Below are positions 10,973 through 20,564 of a stretch of 64,000 bases of DNA, in pieces; the first letter of the stretch is position 1; every line of letters starts with the position of its first letter. The stretch spans positions 19,585,001 through 19,649,000 of the forward strand of contig NC_084943.1 of assembly GCF_958298935.1 (NCBI RefSeq), written 5' to 3'. The notes below the pieces were generated by a model. It was given only the letters and a program-made list of their open reading frames with translations. It was not told where the DNA came from and did no database searches. Source of the stretch: Phragmites australis. Taxonomy: Eukaryota; Streptophyta; Magnoliopsida; Poales; Poaceae. The position numbers and the translations under genes were made by a program.

Positions 10973-11190
10973 CATGCAGCAAGCAACGTTATCACTGCAA
11001 TTACGTGATCGAAACGCATCTTCGCTCCACCACCCGGCACCCGAATACATGCACTCGCGTGGCCTTTTTGACCTTTGGAATGCAAAGAAAAAAGAATTGC
11101 TCGGCGAAGCATTGCTTTTCTTTCTCAGCTTCCCATGAAAGCAAAATCAAACCAAAGGTTATCTAATTGTAGCCTCCAGCAGGTAATTGA
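10973..11190. repeat. HIPL upstream repeat P, proximal copy
   Basis: Proximal counterpart of 7528-7932, ending about 37 bp before the HIPL TATA box. It is therefore the functional-position copy of the duplicated promoter-upstream block. Confidence 0.8.
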
Positions 11191-11226
11191 CGTAGTGCCC
11201 ATTTACAGTCACTTCCAAGCGAGACT

Positions 11227-11235
11227 CTATAAAAG
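11227..11235 (+). promoter_or_regulatory. TATA box of the HIPL gene
   Basis: CTATAAAAG lies about 100 bp upstream of the chosen start codon (11328), a normal distance for a plant core promoter with a short 5' leader. No other TATA-like element lies between it and the ATG. Confidence 0.65.
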
Positions 11236-11327
11236 ATCGATGTTGAGCTAGCGCTCCCCTCCAGATGGGATATCAAAGTTGCTATACTTAGCTAGCTCCT
11301 CCTGACCACTCTCTCGTGCTGACAGAT

Positions 11328-14322
11328 ATGATGGAGATCACCTCCGTGCGATTCCTCCTCCTGATCGCTCTCTCGTGCTGCTGCTGCGGCTTGTCACTTG
11401 CCCCATCGTCGTCCACTCCCGATTTCCCCTTCTGCGCTGGCTCGCGTGAGTATATATCTAGCTAGCTGCTGCTTTGTTCATCTTCATCGGAAGACCTACC
11501 TTGAGCACTGCTTTGCGACCACTAGCACGCGAGCCGCACGGGGCTTCGACGACGGCGACGCTAGGTTTTAGTGTCCGGGGCTTCTCTGTGACGGCGCGCT
11601 GAGGCCTCCCGCCAGCAGTGGAAGGAGTGCCGGAGAAGGACAAAGTTAACGGCGGGAGAGGATGCCGGAGGGAGAGGCAGGGCACGACGCGCGCGCTGGC
11701 AGTAGCTATTCGTTGATCCTCCACGTTCCGCTTGTAGCTAGTAGTCAGCTAGCTGTGCGTAGTTGATTATGCATGAACAGAAGAACATTCACGTGTTCGT
11801 CGGTTGCATGCAGGGGCGCCGGTGATGCTTGGGGAGGCGCTGAGCTTTTGCGGCTACACCGGGGTGAGCTGCTGCGACGCCGTCGACGACGCCGCGCTGA
11901 GGGAGGAGTTCGATGCCATGATGAGCGCTCCCCAACCTGACGCCGCGTGCGCGGCCAGCACCGTCAAGGCCGCCCTCTGCGCGGTATGTTACTATACGGT
12001 CGTCCTCGTCTCGTAAGATCTGCTCAAGAGTCAAGACTACTCAAGTTGCCCTTCTTTCCCTTCCAAAAATACCACATGCATGCAGATCAGGTGCGGCCCG
12101 TCTCCTTCGTCCAACAGCACGGCTGACTGGACGGCCACGGCGCGGTCACTTCCACTCCTGTGCGCGTCTCCGCCTTCTCCCACGAGCTCCGCCCACAATC
12201 CCGACGGCGACTTTGCAGCCAGATCACCGCACCAAGGCGCTATTTGTCTTGAGAGAGTCGCCGAGGGCGCGTACCACGGCATGGCCGCACACCCAGACGG
12301 CTCCGGCCGAGTCTTCCTGTCGACCCAGGACGGCAAGATCTGGCTGGCGTGGATCCCCGCGCATGGATCCGGAGGCGCCCTGCGGGTCAACGACGGGGTC
12401 AGTCCGTTCCTCGACCTCACGGACCGGGTACGACACCGCGACAGCGCAGCGGTGCTGGGGTTGATGGGCGTCGCGTTCCACCCGGAGTTCGCCACCAACG
12501 GCCGCTTCTTCGTCTCCTATCACACCTGTGGTAGCAGCGCCTCGCCCACCTGTGACGCCGGCAGGTGCTCGGCTGCTACTGGAAATGGTCCGATTCCGTG
12601 CCGGCACCAGCTCGTCGTCGCTGAGTTCTCTGCAAAAGGCAACGGTGATTACTCCAAGGTAACTTTCATTCCATTTCCTTGTAATTCTAGTCCGCTACAG
12701 TTTCCTTGCCTTGATCGTATCTTACGCTAAAACTCACATGCAACAAGATTAAAGCTAACAGAGATGAAGGCTGCTAACTAATTTTCTGCTCATCTGCTTC
12801 TGTAAGGCGACTCGCGCTCATCGATCTGAAGTCAGGAGGATCTTCAGCATGTGTTTGCCTCATCCGCGCAGATCCTATTCCAACCATCAGCATGGCGGCC
12901 AGATCCTATTCTGGCCAGGTGATAGTGATGGATACCTCTCTCTTATCATCGGGCATGGTGGAGACGAAGAAGAAGCATACGGTCGGTTCGATTCCTCTGA
13001 GAACAAGGGGGAATTTCTGGGCAAAATCATCGGGTTCGACGTCGACCGTATGACGGGTGCAGACACACCCGAGGTTTTCGCCCTGGGTCTCGGCGACCCC
13101 AGGGGTTGCAGCTTGGATTCCGAGAGGCCTGCCTACTTGTACTGCGCCAACGTCGACGAGGTAACCACCTCAGCATGCATGCATGCACGGCTTGTTCGCT
13201 TTTAATGTAGGCCGGCCGCCGGCGTGACCTCTGAATATGAAGTCGCATGCAATTAAACACGTGCAGCAACAGTACGAGCAGGTGTTTTTGATCTCCAACA
13301 AGGCTAGGAGGAACTACAGCGCCTCCTCGCCCAATGCCTTCTCCCTCGTCATCGGCCATGGCCGCCCCGCTGCCGGCAGGGGCCCATCGATCGTCGGTGG
13401 TCTCGTCTACAGAGGTTCCGCGGATCCGTCGTTGACAGGAAGGTATGCATCATGCAGGTGTTTTGCTTCAATTCTTCTTTCTTCAGTCGGTTGCTACAAC
13501 CCGCGTCACCACCCTGGACCTCCCTCCCTCCTAGCTCCAGCATTTCTCTGCATTACAGACCATAGTTTTAGCCTACAGTCCAAAAACTGACTGTTTCTAT
13601 CTATTTCCAACTCTTCTTATGAAAAATACAACTTCGCAATGTGTTACATACACACCGTCTATCTCATCTACTTTATTTTTTTTTATCTAACTTTTCAGCA
13701 TAAATCTCAGTACAAATAGACGGCTGAGATAGACGGTGTATGCGCATAATATAGTTTTTCCTTCACTCTTCTTGCCTTCGGTCGTGCATGACATATAGAA
13801 AAAAAAAACAACATTGCCATCCACAAAACTGACATTTATCATCTCCTTTGTAGGTACCTGTATACGTATGGTTCCGTAGCGTGGGCTGCCGTGGAGACAC
13901 CGGAAGGCAGCGGGCGCCACGCCACCACCCAGATCCCCAACGTCAGGTGCTCCAGGAGCAGTCCGCTGCCCTGCCACGGTGCCGGTGGCATCAGCGGCCG
14001 CGTCGTCTCCTTCGGCGAGGACACCAGCAAGGACGCCTTCATTCTCGCCACCGACGGAGTCTACCGAGTTGTGGCACCCGGCCTCTGCGGCGGCGATCCT
14101 CCTCCGCCCCAGCCTTCGCCAGCGACGGGGCTAGCCTGGGTGCTGTCCCTGGGAGTGTTCGCCTTGGCTTTTGCGTTCTGCATGGTCTACTCGACAGTAT
14201 CTGTCGGCGGTGGAGAACTTATAGCAACAAGCTGCAATGGCTGGTGTGGCTGCTGCGGCTCCGTCATGTGCTGCATTAGCGTGACAAACAACGACGGCGT
14301 AGCTGATCAGAACGGAGCATAG
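11328..14322 (+). CDS. HIPL: HIPL-type protein (HHIP-like, GSDH beta-propeller)
   Basis: Six exons were read by splice sites: 11328-11445, 11814-11983, 12086-12658, 12807-13160, 13267-13442 and 13854-14322. They sum to 1860 bases, 619 residues plus stop, with all phases closing. Residues 1-24 form a signal peptide. Residues 35-99 form the Cys-rich N-terminal module (RAPVMLGEALSFC, SCCDAVDD). A glucose/sorbosone-dehydrogenase-like propeller follows, with AHPDG at 164-168, GVAFHPEFATNGRFFVSYHT, HGGQILF and VSFGEDTSKD. Residues about 556-576 are hydrophobic, followed by a Cys-rich tail. Known of the family: extracellular or membrane-anchored glycoproteins of poorly known function. Odd points: the usual GDGG motif reads GHGG (His at residue 337), and loops after exons 4 and 5 are shorter than usual, so this is a divergent paralog. 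The ATG at 11331 is an alternative start. Confidence 0.88.
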
Positions 14323-14360
14323 ACCCACCGCGTGTTACAGGCCATGTTCTGTACATATAA

Positions 14361-14470
14361 TAAGGGACAATTCCTTATATGCCATCGCTCACGTGTCTAT
14401 CACACGTAGGGACACGTGGGCCTAATGACATATTGGGATTTAAATTTTAGCCAGTGGCATATAAGGACAC
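14361..14470. repeat. Small inverted repeat after the HIPL gene
   Basis: TTCCTTATATGCCA at about 14370 and its reverse complement TGGCATATAAGGAC at about 14455 face each other across roughly 85 bp. It could be a tiny MITE or a hairpin in the HIPL 3' transcript end. No target duplication was identified. Confidence 0.5.
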
Positions 14471-14574
14471 TATATGTGCATGGTTGTGTGTTTGTAACAC
14501 AGCACATGCTGTCGAATATCTAACTATAAAATATATGTGTATAAGGAATACACATGGTCTGCAGGGGTATCTAA

Positions 14575-15960
14575 CTGGGGTGTTAATTTGGTTTTAAGAT
14601 TCTTTCCTGAGTTGGATCCAGCGAATCCCTTAACCCCGATAGTCAAACATCTAAAGACTCTGTTCAATGTGGCTCAAGTCCAGGCTGCTCGAGTAAACAA
14701 CTATAGATACTCCATGCACCCCAGCTAGCAAGACGCTGGTTCGAGGAGCCACGGACGCGGGAACCCCCAAGTGAGGGATCGCAAGTGGGAAGCTCAAGTG
14801 ATCGAGCTCGAGCCCAGCCCTGCAAGCTGAACTGCAACTGCTCCATCCATATGCACAAAAACCAGGAAGACCTGAGGTATGACATCCCTCATGACAGGTG
14901 CAACTTATGGGAAGTGATCGACAATGGCTATGAGGAGCACTGAGAAGACGGCCGAGATTGCAACGACCATAGATTTTCAGGATGAGATGGTTGACGTGAC
15001 TCCCCTTTCCATAGGAACATGCATGATAGTCCTCCTCCATCACCTCCTGAAGAGTTCGACGGAAGTTGCGAAGCCTTAACACCCGAGCTTCGGTCGATAT
15101 GATGGCCCGAGAAGTTCAAAACAAGTTCAATCCAGAAATACGATGGGAACCTCAACCCCAATGAGTGTTTAAAGATTTATACCACTGTTATTCGAGCAGC
15201 TAACGGTGACAACAAGGTAATGGCCAATTACCTGTTAACCGCCCTTGATGGACTGGCGAGGTCTTGGTTGTTGAACCTACCCTCCAACTCGATCCGATCG
15301 TGGGATGAGTTGAAGGCTCAGTTCATCATCAACTTCCAAGGTATGTTCGAACGCCCGGGCAGCTGAAGATGATCTCCATCAGCTAAACCAAGGCAAGGAT
15401 GAATCTCTTCGGGACTTCATCCGGGGGTTCAGTGACAGGCGTAATACGATCCCGGATATTTCTGACGGGTCAATCATCATCGCATTTAAGAGAGGCTTCA
15501 AGGACAGAGATCTAGTGAGGAAGCTGGCTACCCAGAAAGTCCAGATGGTGAAAGAACTCTTCGAGTTGGCTGATAAGTTTGCGAAGCGTGCTGATGCCCA
15601 AGCACACGCAAAAAAACCCTCATTCTAATAAAGACAAGCCCAATTCTTTAAAGAATGAGGGGAAGAAGAATAAATCCGGCGACAAGCATAAGGGTCTGGA
15701 CACGACCGTAGCCGCAGTCAGGAGGAGCAAGTCACACAACACCAGAGACAACAAGGGCCAGGGCCGTGGTGGCAGGAAGTGGTGTCCCGATCATTGGTCC
15801 AACCAACACGACTTCGACGAGTGTCAAGTTATCAACAAAAAGCTTGAGGAGAAGCTTAAGGATGATATTGCTGACTACCACAACAACAGGCCAAGCCATG
15901 CGCTGATGATGATGAGCCCGAATTCTCCAGGGCCGATTAGAACTTGGCACACATGTTTGG
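14575..15960 (+). pseudogene. Gypsy element A: gag remnant (Tat lineage)
   Basis: The element begins without its own LTR, so it is 5' truncated. After a degraded N-terminal part (14640-15100; stretch AQVQAARVNNYRYSMHPS), the capsid-type domain is read at 15130-15600 in changing frames: YDGNLNPNECLKIYTTVI, AANGDNKVMANYL, a LARSWLLNLP stretch, DESLRDFIRGFSDRRNTIPD and LFELADKFAKRADAQ. A basic tail follows, with CPDHWSNQHDFDEC (15784-15825), a zinc-knuckle-like element. Frameshifts occur near 15360 and 15628. Known of the family: gag packages the retrotransposon RNA. Assignment to the Tat lineage rests on the second RNase H found downstream. Confidence 0.8.
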
Positions 15961-16099
15961 AGGATCAGCCATGTACGAATCCAAGAGGCAGTACAAGGCA
16001 GTCGAAAGGTAGGTTAACCTGGCTTCGACTGGGCCTCCCCGATACCTCAAGTGGTCAGAGGTTCTGATTACCTTAGATCAAACTAACCACCCAACCGCG

Positions 16100-16560
16100 G
16101 TTTGACATCCAGGTCGATACCCGGTTGTGGTCCAGCCTACTATCCTCAATATCAAGGTTTATTGCACCTTGGTCGACGAGGGTAGTTTGCTCAACCTTAT
16201 CTTTGCTAAGATGTTAGACAAGATGGGAATCCCCAGGTCAGAGCTCAAGGTAGGTGTTGAGCCTTTCCATGGTATTACCCCAAATTTATACACCATGCCC
16301 CTTGGTTAGATCGAGTTACCTGTCACGTTTGGTGCACCTGCCAACTTCCACACAAAAAAGCTGATCTTCGATGTTGCGAATTTTGAGATTGCATACAATG
16401 TGATTCTAGGCCACCAAATGCTTGGTAAGTTCATGACTGTGGTACATTATGCGTACTAAGCGCTCAAAATCCCAGGTTCCAAAGGGGTTATAACTGTCAA
16501 GGGAGATCAACGCGCAGCAGTCAAGTGCGACAAGCAGAGCCTGGAGATGGTCTAGCACTT
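16100..16560 (+). pseudogene. Gypsy element A: aspartic protease remnant
   Basis: The retropepsin-like domain is recognisable from YCTLVDEGSLLNLIF (16150-16200), where the catalytic motif D-(S/T)-G reads D-E-G, and from the later VILGHQMLGKF (16405-16440). In-frame stops near 16308 and 16456 break it. This domain would process the polyprotein. Here it is certainly inactive. Confidence 0.75.
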
Positions 16561-16599
16561 TTGCCAAATGACGACTACCGCAAAAGGCATGGAGTCTAA

Positions 16600-17360
16600 G
16601 CTTCAAAAGTGTCAAGTTTCCGGCAAGAGCAAGGACAATGCTAGTGACTCCAAGCTCTTGAGACTCGCTAACACTTCAAAGTCCAACGCCGCCGCCAAAG
16701 GTGAGGCTGACGAGGGCGCCAAGTACAAGAAGGCTGGCGGTGGTACCAAGGTCATGCCCCCTCGACCCATCTGAGCTGGCTAAGACAGTTAGGATTGGGG
16801 CCGACCTTGACCCCAAATAGGAACTCGAGCTCATCACTTTCCTCCAAGTGAACCAAGACGTGTTTGCATGGCTCACAAATCCTGTCCTCGTTAAGAAAGC
16901 TAATGGCAAATGGAGAATGTGCATCAACTTTACCGACATCAACAAAACTTGTCCAAAGGATCCTTTTCCCCTTCCTTGCATTGACCAAATTGTCGATTCT
17001 ACAGCGGGTTGTGCGTTGCTGTATTTTCTAGATGCTTATTCAGGGTATCACCAAATTAGCATGGGGGTAGAGGATGTGGAAAAAACCTCTTTTATTACTC
17101 CCTTTGGTGTATTTTGCTATACAAAGATGCCCTTTGGTTTAAAGAGTGCTGGTGCTACTTATTAACGGTGTATTCAAAAGTGTTTACAATCCCAGATTGG
17201 GCGCAATGTTGAAACTTATATCAATGATATCATAGACAAATCTAGAACCAAAGATGCATTGATTGACGATCTCAAGGAAACATTCGACAACCTCGGGAAG
17301 TATTGTATGATGCTAAACCTGAGAAGTGCACGTTTAGTGTTCCGTTTGGCAAACTTCTTT
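16600..17360 (+). pseudogene. Gypsy element A: reverse transcriptase remnant with internal deletion
   Basis: RT is read at 16848-17165 and onward: NPVLVKKANGKWRMCINFTD, CPKDPFPLPCIDQIVD, FLDAYSGYHQI (first catalytic Asp) and KMPFGLKSAGATY. A stop at 17163 is followed by ETYINDI at about 17212, where the second catalytic motif carries Asn in place of its first Asp. The N-terminal finger region (about 60 residues) is missing: NQDVFAW at 16852 runs directly into the LVKKANGKW segment, showing an internal deletion. Confidence 0.85.
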
Positions 17361-18540
17361 GTTTCCTAGTGTCAAGTTGAGGCATTGAGGCCAATCCACG
17401 TAAAATAGAGGCTGTCGACCAGATTCGGTCACCTCGAACACTAAAGAAGTTCAAAAATTGATGGGGTGCATAACCTCCCTTAGACAATTCATCTCCAAGA
17501 TGAGTGATCAAGGTATATCTTTCTACAAGCTGTTGAATAAACAGGATCGGTTTGAGTAGACGGAAGAAGCAGAGAAGGCTTTCCAAAACTTGAAAAGGTA
17601 TTTATCATCTCCGTTGATTATAACCCCACCTAACGACAAAGATGAGCTTTTTTTGTACATTGCAGCTATTGCACAAGTTGTAAGTACGGTCCTGATGGTC
17701 GAACGGGAATGTCCCGATCAGAAGGCCAAGATCCAGAAACCTGTTTACTACGTGAGCAAAGTCTTACACGATGCCAAGCTGCAATACCCGCAAGTGCAGA
17801 AGCTGTTCTACGTAGTCCTGATGACTTTCTGAAAGCTACAGCATTATTTTGAAGCACACAAGGTCATCATCGTAACGACATACCCGCTGAAGGATGTTAT
17901 ACGCAATAGGGAGGCAACTGGACAGATCGCGCAATGGGCGGTCGAACTCAACGAGTTCAACATGTGTTATACACCGCGTACAAGCGTTAAGTTGGGAGTA
18001 CTAACTGAGTTCATTGCTGAGTGGACAAATGTTGAAGATACAAAACCAAATGTGGTCGAGGACCACTGGATGCTTTTCTTCAATGGATCGCTCATGCTCC
18101 AAGGCTCAGGGGTTGGCATTGTACTCAAGTCTCCAACAGGCGCCGAGTTCAGGTGCATCATTCAATTATATTTTAAAGCTTCCAACAATGTTGCAGAGTA
18201 TGAGGGACTGGTAATCGAGCTCTGCTGTGTCACTTGGAATCAGGCGACTACTCGTGAAAGGGGACTCATAACTAGTTGTAAACCAAGTGCAAAAGGTGTA
18301 CCAGTGCTTGGACAACAACATGGCAATTTATTTGAATGAGGTACGAAAGCTCAAGCAAAATTTCAAAGAGCTAGAGGTCACACATATCTGGAGAAGCGAT
18401 AACTCCATTGTCGATGAATTCACCAGGCTCGCTTCCTCTCGTTCGCCAACACATGTGGGAGTCTTTATTGAGAAACTCCTCAATCCATCTATCTTAACAG
18501 TCTCGAACACATATGCTGCTCAACTCGACCGGTAGTCTAG
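17360..18540 (+). pseudogene. Gypsy element A: RNase H and second (archaeal-type) RNase H remnant
   Basis: The first RNase H follows RT (17590-17835: LFLYIAAIAQVVSTVLMVER, KPVYYVSKVLHDAKLQYPQV) and ends in a stop at 17830-17832. A second RNase H domain follows at 18060-18530: HWMLFFNGSLMLQGSGVGIV, SNNVAEYEGLVIEL and, after a frameshift near 18240, YQCLDNNMAIYLNEV and DNSIVDEFTRLAS. Known of the family: an extra RNase H after the linker is diagnostic for the Tat lineage of Ty3/gypsy. In the first catalytic position Asn replaces Asp (FFNGS for the usual FDGS), another inactivating change. Confidence 0.8.
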
Positions 18541-18639
18541 TCAGGTCAGCGAGGCAGAACCCGCAGACACGGAAGCTACGCTACTTGAACTTGAGCTAAC
18601 TTGGATGACCCCATTCTGAGGCTATCTTGAAGGTTGAGA

Positions 18640-19476
18640 GGTCCCAGACGATGATGCGTCTGCAGAGAAAATTGCTTGTAAGTCCAAGCTATACGCTCTG
18701 GTAGCGGCAAGCTCTACCGCAAGGGGAGTAGCAGAATCTTAATGAAGTGCATCACTTAGGAAGAGGGCAATAGAATATTACTCGATATCCACAGAGGCAT
18801 GTGTGGTAATTATACGTCTTATCGCACCTTGGTTGAAAACATTTTCCGCCAGGGGTTCTTTTAGCCGACTACTCTCTAGGATGCTTCCGAGCTGGTCAAA
18901 AAGTGCGAAAGCTGCTAATTTTTTGAAAGGTAGACCACTCGACCAGCTTAAGCTCTGCAAATAATTCCTCTTTTTTGGCATTTCTCCTTCTGAGGCTTGG
19001 ATATCCTGGGAACATTCCCAAGAGCCCAAGGTGGTTATAAGTTCATATTCGTGGCTATCGACATGTTCACTAAGTGGATTGAGGTCGAACCTGTGGGGAA
19101 GATAACCACAGAAGCGGCTAAGAAGTTCAGGAGGAGCATAATTACCTGATACAACATCCTGCATTGGATAATTACAGATAATGGTAGCCAGTTCCGAAGT
19201 GGAACCTTTATTGTGTTCTGTGAAGAATTTGGTATCAAAACTTGTTTCACATCAGTAGCTCACCCTCAGAGTAACGGTCAGGTCAAGCACGCCAAGGGTA
19301 TAGTCTTGAAATGTATCGAAACTCGGGTCTTCGATAGGTTGAAGGCCTACTCGAAACACTGGGTGAAAGAACTTCCGTTGATAGTACGGGCCGTTCGTAC
19401 TTCGACTAACATAGCCATCGGTGATACCCTTTTGTTTTTAGTCTATGGAGCTGTCGAGGGTTTTTCCTTGACAATA
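18640..19476 (+). pseudogene. Gypsy element A: integrase remnant cut by element B
   Basis: HRGMCGNYTSYRTL (about 18790) is the zinc-finger end. The catalytic core is read from IFVAIDMFTKWIEVEPVGKI (19046-19105), WIITDNGSQF (19160-19190), FCEEFGIKTCFTSVAHPQSN (19213-19275) and VKELPLIVRAVRTSTN (19365-19410). The core then continues into LFLVYGA and stops at 19476, where TGTCCGTGAG begins the LTR of element B. Earlier lesions include stops near 18864 and 19147. The C-terminal third of integrase and the 3' LTR of element A are absent from this window. Confidence 0.85.
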
Positions 19477-20368
19477 TGTCCGTGAGAATAACAGGGTTGT
19501 CTTCGTGATCCAGGAATCGAACAAGAGATGAGACACATGCGATGTATACAGGTTGGGGGTTCCGATTGGAGTAATACCCTATGTCCTGTGTGGTTGATGA
19601 TGTAACTGTATTCACTCGAGTACAGGCAATGTGTCTAGATCTATTACAAGCAGTAGATGGGATCTAAACTAGACTAATGATGAAGTCGCCGAGTATCTCC
19701 TGTGGCCCTAGTGCTTGCGTCGAGTTACAGATGAGTTGTGTTCCTCCGGGGGTCTGGGTCTCCGCCTTATATAGGGGTCTTGTACCGCCTCCTATCTCAC
19801 TGTAGTCGATAGGGAGTCCTTTATCTTGTCCACCAAGAAAGATCAGATAAATCTGGATATGATACTAGTTGTTCTCTAGTTGGGTAACCAATCGAGACCT
19901 TCCTAGTATTCGCTTTCTGGATCTCCTGGAGTATCAGGTACCATAGATTCGGTTTCATAATACCCAGAGTTGTTAAGCATGCACACGACATACCTTATCT
20001 GTATATGGTATACTCTTTATGCGTATATACCCCATAGTTAGATATTCGACAGTAGCCCCTAACTCTGCTCGGGAGGAAGGGTTTCTGCAATTTCCCACTC
20101 GAGTACCGCCATGTCTAAGCCAGGTCAAGCATAGTGGTTCATGCTTGCAGTCAAGAGAATCGAGTAAGAATGGATCCTATTCCAAGTATCAAGTTGAAAC
20201 ACAATTGGCTCGAGCGCGCTGGTGTTAACCACACTCGAAGCTCAAGAAAGGACTAAAAGCTCAATTAGTCGACACTCGATTCTGAGTAGAGTTAAAAAAA
20301 CCTTTCAAAATTTGAACCGATGGGTATAGGCACATTTAATGCGTGCAGAGATTTGCACGATATCATCA
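19477..20368 (-). mobile_element. LTR of gypsy element B (3' LTR, minus strand)
   Basis: Plus-strand limits are TGTCCGTGAG...TATCATCA, so on the minus strand it runs TGATGATATC...CGGACA with TG/CA ends. A polypurine tract (GAAAGGTGGAG, minus strand, plus 20369-20379) lies directly upstream in the element's direction. A minus-strand TATA box CTATATAAGG lies at 19775-19785. The ACAGGTTGGGGGTTCCG and GTAATACCCTATGTCCTG blocks (19545-19590) are the R/U5-type sequence common in grass Tat-type LTRs. Length is 892 bp. The five bases before it are CAATA; the matching duplicate is not in the window. Confidence 0.75.
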
Positions 20369-20564
20369 CTCCACCTTTCACACCAATCGAGGCACCACAG
20401 AGATGACAGTGGTTGCTAAACGATGGTAAGTTTTGGGCTATTTACCCGTACTAACTTGAACTTTAGCAGTTATTCCTTGCTCTCATCGCCAGCCTTTTCG
20501 CACAAGCCTCCATCTTTCTCTGCCCAGTTATTCCTTGCTCTCATCGCACAACCGTCGAGAAACC

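Noticed and set aside
12037..12607. Minus-strand frames of 127-153 codons opposite the HIPL gene
   Set aside because: They are antisense shadows of GC-rich HIPL exon 3, which has a complete and phase-consistent gene model.
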